The notes: a model not told the origin generated them from the letters alone. DNA of 64,000 nt from Hydrogenispora ethanolica (GCF_004340685.1 NZ_SLUN01000021.1:39793-103792); one strand, 5' to 3'. Counted from the first letter of the stretch, positions 6,508 to 15,766 are shown. Made by a program: numbers and translations.

Positions 6508-8136
6508 ATGAGTGTACCGAATACCAAGTATGTGATTGGGCTCGATTACGGAACGGAGTCTTGCCGGGCCTTGTTGGTTGACGTAACAAATGGAGCGGAA
6601 ATAGCGGCAGCGGTTTATCCATATCGCCACGGGGTAATTACCGGGGTGCTTCCCGAGACTGAAGTTGAGCTTAAGAAAGATTGGGCTTTGCAGGATCCCG
6701 CCGATTATTTGGAGGGGTTTAAAACCGTAATTCCACAGCTGCTTCAAAAGGCGGAGATTTCTGGCGAAAGCGTCATCGGAATTGGAATTGATTTCACAGC
6801 CTGCACTGTGCTGCCGACTTTGGCGGACGGAACGCCGCTTTGTTTTTTGGAACGTTACCGGAAGAATCCTCATGCCTGGGTTAAGCTGTGGAAGCACCAC
6901 GCGGCCCAACCGGAAGCCGATCAAATCAACCAGTTGGCGATGGAGCGGCATGAGCCATTTTTAGCTTACTATGGCGGAAAGATCTCTTCGGAATGGGCGT
7001 TACCGAAACTGCTCCAGATCTTCAACGAAGCTCCCGAGATTTACAAAGCTACTGCCAGGTTTATTGAGGCCGGCGATTGGATCGTTTGGCAAATGACAGG
7101 ACAAGAAAGCCGTAATGCCTGTGCTGCCGGTTATAAAGGGTTATGGACTCACGAGAATGGCTATCCGGGGTCGGAGTTTCTCGCAGCCTTGAAACCGGGT
7201 TTTAAGGCTGCGATTACCGATACGATGCAGGGTCCGATCATTGCGCCGGGGCGCAAGGTTGGGACCTTAACGCGAAAAGTGGCCAAAGAGTTGGGCTTAA
7301 CCACTGAAGTCGCCGTATCGGCGGCCACGATTGACGCGCATGCCGGCGTCCCCGGCTGCGGGGTCGGGAGCCCGGGCAAGATGGTAATGATCATGGGGAC
7401 TTCCTCTTGCCAGATGGTGATGACGAAGCGAGCCCATTTTTTTAACGGCTTTGCCGGTATAGTTAAAGATGGGATTCTGCCGGGTTATTATGGTTATGAA
7501 TACGGTCAATCGGCGGTCGGGGATATTTTTGCCTGGTTTATCGAGAATGCCGTACCCTATCAATATTATCGGGAAGCGGAGTCCCGGGGTTTGGGGTTAT
7601 ATGCTTTGCTTGAAGAAAAGGCCGCCGGGTTGATGCCGGGAGAGAATGATTTAGTTGCGCTGGATTGGCAAAACGGCAATCGAAGTATATTGATGAATGC
7701 GAATTTGCGAGGGGTTGTAATCGGGTATTCCTTGCGGACAAAGCCGGAAGCGATTTACCGGGCTTTGATTGAGGCCACCGCTTTTGGTACCCGGAAGATT
7801 GTGGAGACCCATGAAAACGGGGCGGAGCCCATTGACGAGTTTTTTGCCTGTGGCGGTTTAACGAAAAACCATATGTTAATGCAGATTTATGCCGATGTTT
7901 TGGGCAGGCCGGTCAAGATCGCGTCTTCGGCGCAGCCGGTTGCGTTAGGAGCAGCTATTTTTGGCGCTTTAGCAGCCGGGAACGCTGCCGGCGGTTATGA
8001 TAATTCAATGGAAGCAGTACAAAAAATGATTCAACCTGCGGCCCGGATCTTTACGCCGAACGAGAGGAATCACCATATCTACCAGAATGTTTATCAACAC
8101 TATCTTAAGCTGCATGATTACTTTGGGGTTTTGTAA
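6508..8136 (+). CDS. FGGY-family carbohydrate kinase, ribulokinase-like
   Basis: A 542-residue kinase. ATG 6508 is chosen because AAGGAGGAG lies 5-10 bases upstream. The N-terminal phosphate-binding segment YVIGLDYGTESCRALLVD and the C-terminal ACGGLTKN and PVALGAAIFGAL segments define the FGGY fold. The insertion IGIDFTACTVLP and the overall length resemble AraB ribulokinase (about 560 residues). The family phosphorylates pentuloses and related sugars with ATP in the cytoplasm. Lying between the first dapA-like gene and iclR, it probably feeds the same sugar or sugar-acid route. L-ribulose is one possible substrate, but no araA or araD is present. Confidence 0.85.
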   Translation: MSVPNTKYVIGLDYGTESCRALLVDVTNGAEIAAAVYPYRHGVITGVLPETEVELKKDWALQDPADYLEGFKTVIPQLLQKAEISGESVIGIGIDFTACTVLPTLADGTPLCFLERYRKNPHAWVKLWKHHAAQPEADQINQLAMERHEPFLAYYGGKISSEWALPKLLQIFNEAPEIYKATARFIEAGDWIVWQMTGQESRNACAAGYKGLWTHENGYPGSEFLAALKPGFKAAITDTMQGPIIAPGRKVGTLTRKVAKELGLTTEVAVSAATIDAHAGVPGCGVGSPGKMVMIMGTSSCQMVMTKRAHFFNGFAGIVKDGILPGYYGYEYGQSAVGDIFAWFIENAVPYQYYREAESRGLGLYALLEEKAAGLMPGENDLVALDWQNGNRSILMNANLRGVVIGYSLRTKPEAIYRALIEATAFGTRKIVETHENGAEPIDEFFACGGLTKNHMLMQIYADVLGRPVKIASSAQPVALGAAIFGALAAGNAAGGYDNSMEAVQKMIQPAARIFTPNERNHHIYQNVYQHYLKLHDYFGVL

Positions 8137-8257
8137 ATCCTCAGGGTGGAGAGAACGTCGGGCGGAAATACGAAATTCAAGTTTGTTTTGAAAAGTTAAA
8201 AAAAATTTCATTTCTCAGCAGGAAAAATGTAACTTGGCCGAGAAATTATTCATATAA

Positions 8258-8276
8258 AAAGGAACAACGTTCCTTT
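8258..8276. promoter_or_regulatory. Candidate IclR operator (box 2), autoregulatory
   Basis: AAAGGAACAACGTTCCTTT is a perfect palindrome with 8-bp arms and a 3-bp centre, 85 bp before the iclR start. It shares GGAAC-N3-GTTCC with box 1. Confidence 0.65.
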
Positions 8277-8360
8277 ATAAGGCACGATTGATTGCAACAT
8301 CGGTAGTAAAACGTTATTTTAATTGTAAAAACAAATCTTAGAGTGGGGAAACGGCGAACG

Positions 8361-9131
8361 ATGGCGGCACAGAAGATAGAATCAGTTGCGAAAGCTTTAA
8401 CAATCCTGATGTTGTTCAAAATGAACAAGGATGAATGGGGAGTCTCCGAGATCGCCCGGGAACTCGACATGCAGAAAAGTACAGTCTTCAGGCTGCTAGC
8501 AACAATGCAGGATTACGGTTTTGTCCGGAAAGGTGACAATAACACGTATCGATTGGGATTGCGCGTCCTGGAGTTGGGCAGTATTGTTGCGAATACGTTC
8601 AACTTTCGCGATGTGACGGGAATTTATTTGCGCAGGGTATCTGAGCAGTGCGGCGAAACGGTTCATTTGGGGATCCTGGACGACTGTGAGGCGATGTCCA
8701 TTGAAACTGTCGAAGCGCAAAATACTTTAAAGTCGACGATTGTGGTAGGCAAACGGACTCCGTTGTACTGCACGAGCGTGGGTAAAGCGATCCTCGCGTT
8801 TTTGCCGGAAGATGAACGCAATGCTATCATTCATAAAATCACTTTTCACAAGTTTACGGACAATACGATTACCGACGCGAATGCATTGATTGAGGAGCTG
8901 AATGTTACCCGGGAGCGGGGCTATGCACTCGATAATAGTGAACATGAATTGGGAGTGCGGTGTGTGGCTGCTCCGATTTGGGATCATACCGGGCGAGTGC
9001 TGGCTTCATTGAGTATCTCCGGGCCAAGCGTACGAATCACCGAGGACAGAATCCCGGAACTTTCCCAATTGGTTTTAAAGGCGACCCAAGAGATATCTCG
9101 GGAATTAGGCGCCCGCAGGGTTATTTCGTAG
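8361..9131 (+). CDS. IclR-family transcriptional regulator
   Basis: A 256-residue regulator. The N-terminal winged helix at residues 5-65 includes VAKALTILMLF, WGVSEIARELDMQKSTVFRL and GFVRKGDNNTYRLG. The C-terminal effector domain at residues 75-250 has YLRRVSEQCGETVHLGILD, RTPLYCTSVGKAILAFLP and AAPIWDHTGRVLASLSISGP. ATG 8361 fits the family start; a GTG at 8343 would add six residues. IclR proteins sense small carboxylates or sugar acids and are usually local regulators. Palindromes before this gene and before both dapA-like genes suggest it controls the surrounding locus and itself. Confidence 0.92.
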   Translation: MAAQKIESVAKALTILMLFKMNKDEWGVSEIARELDMQKSTVFRLLATMQDYGFVRKGDNNTYRLGLRVLELGSIVANTFNFRDVTGIYLRRVSEQCGETVHLGILDDCEAMSIETVEAQNTLKSTIVVGKRTPLYCTSVGKAILAFLPEDERNAIIHKITFHKFTDNTITDANALIEELNVTRERGYALDNSEHELGVRCVAAPIWDHTGRVLASLSISGPSVRITEDRIPELSQLVLKATQEISRELGARRVIS

Positions 9132-9174
9132 GACTGCCCGCAGTTTCGGCTGCTTATTTTTTTAGTTAATTATT

Positions 9175-9187
9175 GGAACGTTGTTGC
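9175..9187. promoter_or_regulatory. Candidate IclR operator (box 3)
   Basis: GGAACGTTGTTGC matches GGAAC-N3-GTTCC except for one base. It lies about 150 bp before the second dapA-like gene. GTTGT-TGCGC-ACAAC overlaps it as another small inverted repeat. Confidence 0.4.
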
Positions 9188-9328
9188 GCACAACGAAACG
9201 CACAAATGTCGCCGGATCCTAAAAATGAAAAAGCTAGAGGAGGAGTGGAGCGATCACTGACAATTTAAGCGGCCTGAGATTGATTCCGGAATTCAATCGC
9301 TACTCAAACATGTCAAAGGAGTGAACCA

Positions 9329-10237
9329 ATGAACAAGTTTGGACGAGTATTGATCCCTTATTTGACCCCGTTTGATGAAAATGAAGCAGTTAATTATCAA
9401 GCCTTCGCGGAACTAATCGATTATACCATCGCCCAAAATTACGTGGATACTGTAATCGTTTCCGGAACTACCGGCGAGTTCAACACCTTGAGTTTTGACG
9501 AACGAGTCAAATTGTTCGAAACCGCGGTGCGAGTGGTGAACAACCGGAAGCCGATTATTGCCGGGACCGGATGTGCTTCCACCAAGGAAACCATCGCGCT
9601 GACCCAAGCCGCCGCCCAAATTGGGATTGAGACATGCCTGGTGGTCGCTCCTTATTATTGCCGGCCCACTCAGGAAGCCGTCTATGAACATTACTATCGG
9701 GTCGCCGAAGCCGGCGGTGTGGATATTTTGTTATATAACATCCCGATCTTTACTGGAATCAATATGGAGCCGGAATTGGTCAAAAGGCTTGCGGCCCATG
9801 AGCGGATCATCGGTATTAAAGATGAGGCTGGTCTAAACCCGGTACAGATCACGGATTTTTATTTGCAGACTGAAACGGTGGATCCTGATTTTATTTTGTA
9901 CAATGGGGACGATTTAATGTTAATGCCGACATTAGCGCAAGGTGCGGCGGGAATCGTCAGCGGAGGCTCGTTGCTGGTCGGCGATCAAGTGAGAAAGGTA
10001 TTTGAGGCCTATCATGCGGGTAAAGTTGACGAATCATTGGCGATTTATCGCCGGTTATTTAAGCTTTTTAAAGCGTTTGGACTCGATGGCCGCCTCAATC
10101 CCATCCCGGGCCTGCGGGCTGCAGTAGAGATCGTTACCGGAATCAGGATTGGGAATGCCAGAGGTCCGCTGAATGGCCCCAATAAGGAAGAGCGGCAAGC
10201 CTTAATCTGCTTCTTGAAAGCGGAGGAATATATATAA
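9329..10237 (+). CDS. DHDPS/NAL-family aldolase or dehydratase, paralogue 2
   Basis: A 302-residue homologue of the protein at 5427. It keeps SGTTGE (residues 45-50), catalytic Y136 in LYNIP and lysine K164 in IGIKDE. The start ATG 9329 follows AAAGGAG. The C-terminal third differs most from paralogue 1 (FGLDGRLNPIPGLR versus MGQNGRTNPVSLIK), so the two may act on different substrates or form a hetero-oligomer. It heads the run dapA-like, permease, permease, binding protein, larA-like, with only a 13-bp gap to the first permease. Confidence 0.88.
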   Translation: MNKFGRVLIPYLTPFDENEAVNYQAFAELIDYTIAQNYVDTVIVSGTTGEFNTLSFDERVKLFETAVRVVNNRKPIIAGTGCASTKETIALTQAAAQIGIETCLVVAPYYCRPTQEAVYEHYYRVAEAGGVDILLYNIPIFTGINMEPELVKRLAAHERIIGIKDEAGLNPVQITDFYLQTETVDPDFILYNGDDLMLMPTLAQGAAGIVSGGSLLVGDQVRKVFEAYHAGKVDESLAIYRRLFKLFKAFGLDGRLNPIPGLRAAVEIVTGIRIGNARGPLNGPNKEERQALICFLKAEEYI

Positions 10238-10250
10238 ACAAGCCTTTCAA

Positions 10251-11156
10251 ATGTTAAATACCAGGGTGGTGAGTAGTTTGAAGAGTAAGTTGTCCATGTT
10301 CTTATTGCTAGCGCCTTTCAGCGTGATATTTGCAATTTTCTTGTTGTTTCCACTGGTGTACGGAGTGGTTTTGAGCCTATCCGACCAGGCCAGCCGATTT
10401 TCGGTGCTCAACTATTTGAATGTGCTGCATGATGAGATCTTTGGTAAAGCTCTGTTAAACACCTTGTTTTATATCACCGGCAATATTTTCTTAGCGATAC
10501 TCTCCTTATTGATCGCCATTCTTATCAAGGAGCTGAACTCGGAAAAACTAGCCAAAAAATATGAAACGCTCATGATTTTTCCGTATGTGATTCCGATGGT
10601 GGTCACCGGGATCGTCTTCAAATACATTTTTCAACCGCAGATCGGTTTGTTTAGCGGGTTATTAAGACTTTTGGGCCTGGCTCAGTTTTCCAATGTCGCC
10701 TTATTGTCGGATCCTTTTTATGCCAAAGTGGTGATTACCCTCGTCTGGATTTTTGTTTATACCGGTTATATGGTGAATATCTATTATTCGTCCTTGCGCG
10801 AGATCCCCGCTTCTTATTATGAAGCGGCCAGTATCGACGGTTCGAATTGGTTTCAAAGAATGTTTCAAATAACCATTCCTTTATTGAGCAATATTTTTGT
10901 TTATACCATCGTATCTGGAATTATCCTGTCATTTCAGATCTTCCCGCTGATTTGGATCTTAACGGGTTCGGGATTTGGGCTGGGAGCCGGCGGTCCCGAT
11001 AACTCCACCATGTCGCTGGATCTCTATATCTACCAGACCGCGTTTCGCGATCATAACCTCTATTCGGCTAGCGCCATGGGAGTGATCATGCTGGCGGTGA
11101 CCTACTTGATCTCACTGATCCCGATGAAATTGGTGAAGGAGGTAAACTATGTATAA
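10251..11156 (+). CDS. Sugar ABC importer permease (MalF/UgpA type)
   Basis: A 301-residue membrane protein with about six helices. The ABC-interaction EAA loop reads EAASIDGSNWFQRMFQITIP near residue 195. ATG 10251 has no clear ribosome site. TTG 10278, preceded by GGTGGTGAG, is a credible alternative start. It pairs with the next permease, which overlaps it by 8 bp. No ATPase gene is in this operon, so a shared MsmX/UgpC-type ATPase encoded elsewhere is expected. Confidence 0.88.
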   Translation: MLNTRVVSSLKSKLSMFLLLAPFSVIFAIFLLFPLVYGVVLSLSDQASRFSVLNYLNVLHDEIFGKALLNTLFYITGNIFLAILSLLIAILIKELNSEKLAKKYETLMIFPYVIPMVVTGIVFKYIFQPQIGLFSGLLRLLGLAQFSNVALLSDPFYAKVVITLVWIFVYTGYMVNIYYSSLREIPASYYEAASIDGSNWFQRMFQITIPLLSNIFVYTIVSGIILSFQIFPLIWILTGSGFGLGAGGPDNSTMSLDLYIYQTAFRDHNLYSASAMGVIMLAVTYLISLIPMKLVKEVNYV

Positions 11157-11970
11157 CAGGAAGTTCGCTGGCTTTCTGACCAATTTCATTCTGGTCATTC
11201 TGAGCATGCTGTTAATCTATCCGACGGTTCTGGCCTTTTTCAGCAGCTTCAAATCGTTATCCGATCTCTTGGGAAAACCGGTGGCTTTGCTACCCGGTCA
11301 GTTTACGCTCGACGCCTGGAAGGGCCTATTTGCGGCGACACCAGCCTTTCGTTGGCTGGGGAATGGCCTCTTGATTTCGGTGCTGGGAATGGTGCTGAAT
11401 GTGGTCGTCTGTGTACCGGCCGCCTATGTTTTCGCCAGATCCACCAGCAAATTTGTTAAATTTTTCTTCAATCTGGTAGTTGCTACCGTCATGCTGCCAC
11501 TCGCCGCGTATCTGGTGCCTCTCTATACGGTCGTGGCCAAGCTGGGTTTGTTGAACACGTATTTGTCGGTAGCGCTGCCGATCTCGGAGAGCGTTTTCGG
11601 GATCTTCTTTCTGACCCAATCCTTTAAAAATGTGCCGGCCTATTATGAAGAAGCGGCAATCGTCGACGGTTGCACTCAGATCCAGGGATTTCTGCGGATC
11701 TTTCTGCCAATCGTCAAAAATTCCTTGATTACCATTGCCATCTTCACTTTCATTTGGAAGTGGAACAGTTTCTTATGGCCGTTGATGGTTTTAAATGACG
11801 CCAATAAGTTTCCTTTGACTTTGGGCATCGCCACCGCGGTCGGAAATGATATCTCCTGGATGAACTCCTTGATGGCCGGGGCGATCTTTACCATCATGCC
11901 AATTGTAATCATGTTTATTATGTTTCAGAGATACATCTCGGGAAGCAACGTATTGAGCGGTAGCAAGTGA
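11149..11970 (+). CDS. Sugar ABC importer permease (MalG/UgpE type)
   Basis: A 273-residue protein with six predicted helices. The EAA loop reads EEAAIVDGCTQIQGFLRIFL near residue 167. Its start overlaps the previous permease by 8 bp and is served by GGAGGTAAAC, so the two are translationally coupled. It completes the transmembrane heterodimer for the solute-binding protein that follows. Confidence 0.9.
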   Translation: MYNRKFAGFLTNFILVILSMLLIYPTVLAFFSSFKSLSDLLGKPVALLPGQFTLDAWKGLFAATPAFRWLGNGLLISVLGMVLNVVVCVPAAYVFARSTSKFVKFFFNLVVATVMLPLAAYLVPLYTVVAKLGLLNTYLSVALPISESVFGIFFLTQSFKNVPAYYEEAAIVDGCTQIQGFLRIFLPIVKNSLITIAIFTFIWKWNSFLWPLMVLNDANKFPLTLGIATAVGNDISWMNSLMAGAIFTIMPIVIMFIMFQRYISGSNVLSGSK

Positions 11971-11992
11971 ATAAGCCCATTGCGGGGCTTAT
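11971..11992 (+). other. Hairpin between permease and binding-protein genes
   Basis: ATAAGCCC and GGGCTTAT form an 8-bp stem with a 6-nt loop directly after the permease stop, 25 bp before the binding-protein gene. Such hairpins often stabilise the downstream message so that binding protein is made in excess. Confidence 0.55.
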
Positions 11993-12016
11993 CATAAAAA
12001 GGAGGAGTGAAGAAAA

Positions 12017-13261
12017 ATGAGAAAAAAGCTATGGATTTGGTTTGTTTTCCTGATGGTGATGGGCATGTCGGTGTGTTATGGAGCCAACGAACCGGTGACG
12101 GTAGAATTTTGGAACGGTCATACCGGACCGGATGGCGAGGTAATGAGTAAACTGGCGAAACTTTATGAAGAGTCGCACCCTAACGTGAAGATTCATACGA
12201 TCTCGATGGCCTGGGATCAATTGTTTACCAAAGCGGAACTGGCGATCTCACAGGGAAGCGGTCCTGACTTGCTGACCTTGCCGGCTGACCGGATGGTCGA
12301 GAATGCAGGGAAAGTCATTAAACCCATCAACGATCTGGCCAAAAAAAACTTTAAAGAGGCAACATTCGATAAGTCATTATGGGACTTGACCTTTTTCGAG
12401 AAGAAACAGTATGGTATTCCGTTGGACACTCATCCGTATGTAATCTATTACCGCAAAGATATTTTTGCCAAAAACGGCATTACAGTCCCTAACGATACTC
12501 CGTTGAGCAAAGAAGAATTTCTGAACATCGCCCAGAAGCTGACGGATAAGAAAGCCGGAATCTATGGGTTCGCTTTTAAAAGCTTAGGGGTCCATGCTTG
12601 GTGGGATACCTGGCCGTTTTTCCTGCAAGCGGGCGGCAAGTTGTGGGATAAAAACGGTAATAATCCCAGGCTGGACAGCAAGGCAATGACCGAGGCAATC
12701 GGCTTTCTAAAGTCTCTCCAGGGAAATGTGGCCACCGATCAATTGACGGACTGGCAGACCGCATATTCGATGTTTGTCACCGGCTATGCCGCCATGATTC
12801 AGCATGGTTCATGGTTGATTCCCGGGCTGAATAAGGCCAATATACCCTACGGAGTCATGATGCTGCCCAAGGTTTTCGACAAATATGCCTCCTTTGCGAA
12901 TATGCACATGTTCGGCTTTACCCGGATTAATGAAAAGCGGACCCAAGCCGCCCTGGACTTCGTGAAATGGATGGAAACCAAGAATAACGCTTATGAGTGG
13001 GGAAGAGGCTCCGGAAATGTTCCCGCCAATTTGGAAGCCCGGGCCGAATACGCGCGTGATCCCATCTTCCAACCGATCGCCAAGACCGCGGAACTGAACA
13101 AGAAGCAATTGTATATGAGTCCGTATATCAAACAAAATGCTACAGTCGTTTATAAATATTTAGTGCCTACGATGGAGGCAGTCTACAGGGATAAGAATTC
13201 CAACGTCAAGAAGGCTGTCGCGGAAATGAATAAACAGGTGAAAATGGTCCTAAAGAAGTAA
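12017..13261 (+). CDS. Sugar ABC importer solute-binding protein
   Basis: A 414-residue extracellular binding protein of the SBP_bac_1 family. The signal peptide is residues 1-22 (MRKKLWIWFVFLMVMGMSVC), with likely cleavage near YGA-NE. The cysteine is not in a good lipobox, so it may be secreted rather than lipid-anchored, although lipidation is not excluded. The mature start VTVEFWNGHTGPDGEVM and the pattern GSGPDLLTLPADRM are typical of oligosaccharide or glycerol-phosphate type binding proteins. GGAGGAG precedes ATG 12017. Confidence 0.9.
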   Translation: MRKKLWIWFVFLMVMGMSVCYGANEPVTVEFWNGHTGPDGEVMSKLAKLYEESHPNVKIHTISMAWDQLFTKAELAISQGSGPDLLTLPADRMVENAGKVIKPINDLAKKNFKEATFDKSLWDLTFFEKKQYGIPLDTHPYVIYYRKDIFAKNGITVPNDTPLSKEEFLNIAQKLTDKKAGIYGFAFKSLGVHAWWDTWPFFLQAGGKLWDKNGNNPRLDSKAMTEAIGFLKSLQGNVATDQLTDWQTAYSMFVTGYAAMIQHGSWLIPGLNKANIPYGVMMLPKVFDKYASFANMHMFGFTRINEKRTQAALDFVKWMETKNNAYEWGRGSGNVPANLEARAEYARDPIFQPIAKTAELNKKQLYMSPYIKQNATVVYKYLVPTMEAVYRDKNSNVKKAVAEMNKQVKMVLKK

Positions 13262-13291
13262 GGCGCGCGGCCGAATTACCCAGTTCAAGCT

Positions 13292-13326
13292 GGAACGGCT
13301 GAAACAGACAACGTTTCAGCCGTTCC
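13292..13326 (+). other. Perfect 14-bp hairpin between binding protein and larA-like gene
   Basis: GGAACGGCTGAAAC and GTTTCAGCCGTTCC enclose AGACAAC. AAAAATTTT follows, so termination would be weak. Partial termination or message processing before the larA-like gene is likely. Confidence 0.65.
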
Positions 13327-13355
13327 AAAAATTTTACGTCAATGAGGAAACCAAA

Positions 13356-14669
13356 ATGAAGCTGGCTTTTGGAAACGAAATGATTGATCTGGCCGCCCTG
13401 AAATCGGAAACCGCCCGGGTTCGGGTCTTAGCTCCTGATGAAGCGGCCTTGCGCCACCAGTCCGAACTCGAGCAGACGGCCGCTGTGAAGCAGAGCCTGA
13501 CTCGTCCCATCGCCGGATATTCTTTGTCTGAATGGTTCCGGAATGGGAAAAACCTTCGCTTGGCGATTATCATTCCTGATGTGACCCGCAATTGCTCGAC
13601 CCCCATTTATCTCAGGGTTCTGCTCAAAGAACTTGAGAACTTGGGAGCTAAGGCCCAAGACACGACGATTGTGGTAGCCGTCGGCAACCACCGGCACTGT
13701 ACCGAGGCCGAACTAGAAAGGCTGGTCGGGGAGGATATCTATGCCCGGTATGCGGTGGTTAATCATCTTTCCCGGGAGAACCTGGTGGATCTCGGAACGA
13801 CCCCAAGCGGCAACCGGATTCTCATGAACCGGGATATTGTCCGCGCCGATAAGGTGCTGGTCACCGGAAATATCACCTATCATAATTTTGCAGGCTTCAG
13901 CGGCGGCCGTAAATCGATTCTGCCAGGCGTCTCCGGCAGCGAGACGATTTTGAATAACCACCGTCTGATGTTGAAGGGCGATCGGATGCATGAGAAATGT
14001 CAGATTGGGATCCTGGCCGGAAATCCGATCCACGAGGATATGCTCCATGCGGTTGGACTGCTGGATCCCCGGCAAGACAAGCTTTACTGCCTGAATGTGG
14101 TCACCAATATGTTCGGGCAGATCTTGACTGCTTTTTGCGGCCGGCTGGCCCCCGTTTTTGAAGCGGGAGTCGCTTTTGCGGAATCCAAATATAAGATCGA
14201 AGTTCCCGCCCGGGGAAATATCGTTCTTTGCAGCGCCGGAGGGTTCCCTTACGATATCAACTTTTATCAGTCGTTTAAATCGCTCTATTCCGGCAGTAAG
14301 ATTACGGCCCCGGGCGGTTATCTGTTCCTGTTGGCCGAATGCCGGGACGGCTTGGGCGATACGGAGGAAAAGTTCAAGTTCTGGTTTTCGAAAAATCAGA
14401 GCGAGATTATCCAGGAGCTCTATCACCAGTTCGATGTGGTCGGCCAGATCGCTTACTGGACTAAAGATGCGCAGCGCAATTTCAAATTGTTTGTGGTTAC
14501 GCATCCGGCGAATTTTGCACAATTGCAGTCCCTGGGGCTGACGACCATCGGGCAAGAAACACTGGAACAACAGTTAAATAAAGCCCTCGCAGAATCAGGG
14601 GAATCGCATATCTATTTGGCGCCGTACGCGAATATCACTTATTTGGGCGTAAATGAGCCGGCGTTTTGA
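13356..14669 (+). CDS. LarA-family nickel-pincer racemase/epimerase
   Basis: A 437-residue protein. Residues matching lactate racemase LarA are visible: H112 in GNHRHCTEAE, H176 in TYHNFAGFSGGRKS, K186 (the pincer-cofactor lysine) and H202 in NNH. LarA-family enzymes racemise or epimerise alpha-hydroxy acids by hydride transfer with a nickel-pincer cofactor. Family members act on lactate, malate and sugar acids. Placed last in a sugar-acid operon, epimerisation of an aldonate is a reasonable inference. No larB, larC or larE cofactor genes occur in the window. ATG 13356 follows GAGGAAACC. Confidence 0.85.
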   Translation: MKLAFGNEMIDLAALKSETARVRVLAPDEAALRHQSELEQTAAVKQSLTRPIAGYSLSEWFRNGKNLRLAIIIPDVTRNCSTPIYLRVLLKELENLGAKAQDTTIVVAVGNHRHCTEAELERLVGEDIYARYAVVNHLSRENLVDLGTTPSGNRILMNRDIVRADKVLVTGNITYHNFAGFSGGRKSILPGVSGSETILNNHRLMLKGDRMHEKCQIGILAGNPIHEDMLHAVGLLDPRQDKLYCLNVVTNMFGQILTAFCGRLAPVFEAGVAFAESKYKIEVPARGNIVLCSAGGFPYDINFYQSFKSLYSGSKITAPGGYLFLLAECRDGLGDTEEKFKFWFSKNQSEIIQELYHQFDVVGQIAYWTKDAQRNFKLFVVTHPANFAQLQSLGLTTIGQETLEQQLNKALAESGESHIYLAPYANITYLGVNEPAF

Positions 14670-14693
14670 ATGCACTATATCTTGTCACGGCTT

Positions 14694-14755
14694 TGTTCGT
14701 TTCAAATTGCTTTCCCGGCACCGTTTCAGAGAGCTCCCAATGGGGGCTCTCTTGG
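14694..14755 (+). terminator. Dispersed repeat copy 2, ending in the larA operon terminator
   Basis: This shares GTCACGGCTTTGTTCGTTTC and CCGTTTCAGAGAGCTCCCAA with 4099-4170. The AGAGAGCTCCC...GGGGGCTCTCTT stem at 14728-14753 has an AAT-like loop and weak following T-run. It probably ends the larA-like transcript. Confidence 0.6.
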
Positions 14756-15229
14756 ATCATTTCGTCATTTTTGGGATAAATGTTCTCCTCAAGTTTCAAG
14801 CTCCGTCATCCCTCCGCTGAATCCGCTTCTTTGAATCCCATCGCCGGAGAGGGACGGGGTGAGGTTGTTTTTAGGCATCTCAGACTTTTTTCGTATTCAT
14901 CCTCGTATACTGGGCGGACAATGTTTCATTCCATAATATGGAATTATCGCTTGATGACATTGCCCGTCAAGGGCCGGTAGAGGGTTTGAGAACGGCAATA
15001 ATAACAAGCTCAAACTCCCTTCTCCCGGCGGCCGGGAGAAGGGCTGGGGATGAGGGGCTGCGTCGAGTTGGCTTGCGAAAAAGCTTTCCGAGTGAAACAA
15101 GGATCTCCCAAATTGCCTTTATGCCAAAAGCCATTCGCGGGGACCCATAGTCGTCTTAAGAAATAACTGACCGCCTTCAAATCTCCGGTTCGAAGCAGCT
15201 CTCACCCCGGCGCAAAAGTCACTTGTTTT
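14756..15229. other. Non-coding gap
   Basis: No gene is supported. Two oppositely placed GC-rich patches resembling GCCGGAGAGGG and CCCGGCGGCCGGGAG are present, but I can assign no function. Confidence 0.4.
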
Positions 15230-15489
15230 GTGACTGGGAGAGCTCGCTCAGTCGCTCAGCAAGCTCTTTTTGTGGATAAGCGAGCTTGTTTTGTGACTGA
15301 GAGAGCTCGCTCAGTCGTTCAGCAAGCTCTTTTTGTGGATAAGCGAGCTTGTTTTGTGACTGAGAGAGCTTGCTCAGTCGTTCAGCAAGCTCTTTTTGTG
15401 GATAAGCGAGCTTGTTTTGTGACTGAGAGAGCTCGCTCAGTCGCTCAGCAAGCTCTTTTTGTGGATAAGCGACCTATTTTTGTGGATAA
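15230..15489 (+). repeat. 63-bp higher-order repeat of three 21-bp monomers, with DnaA-box-like sites
   Basis: About four copies of a 63-bp unit, each made of monomers beginning GAGCTCGCTCAGTCG, AAGCTCTTTTTGTGGATAAG and GAGCTTGTTTTGTGACTGAG. TGTGGATAA (complement of TTATCCACA) starts at 15271, 15334, 15397 and 15460, exactly 63 bp apart, and again at 15481, 21 bp later. The sequence after the array (GGTTAATG, TTTTGGCTGTG, ATAAGTCGGGA) also follows the array at 4.2-4.57 kb and recurs near 20.06-20.11 kb. Confidence 0.85.
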
Positions 15490-15672
15490 ACGGATCCGTT
15501 CAACGTGGTTAATGGTTTTGGCTGTGCATAAGTCGGGAGCCTGTAAAATAAATTGTGTGGAAGTGTAGCTAAAACTGCGCAATGCGTAAAAAGAGGAGGG
15601 AATAATCCCACCACGCCGCAAATTGCCAGCTCCTACACTCGAAGAATTATTCCACAAAATCAACAAAATTCA

Positions 15673-15701
15673 TTGACTAAGAATAACGTTCGCGGTATAA
15701 T
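15673..15701 (+). promoter_or_regulatory. Strong sigma-A promoter
   Basis: TTGACT at 15673-15678 and TATAAT at 15696-15701 are separated by exactly 17 bp. The leader of the next gene contains a small hairpin around AACCTTCCGGAAGGGTT (15715-15731). Confidence 0.8.
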
Positions 15702-15766
15702 ATAGCCATGATGCAACCTTCCGGAAGGGTTCATGCTGCCCATTCTATTTACAGGAGGAAATGATC

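Noticed and set aside
15230..15568. A 112-residue repetitive frame with a 21-residue unit
   Set aside because: The repeat length of 63 bp keeps the frame open automatically. There is no credible start or ribosome site, and the DNA repeat also occurs elsewhere without this frame.
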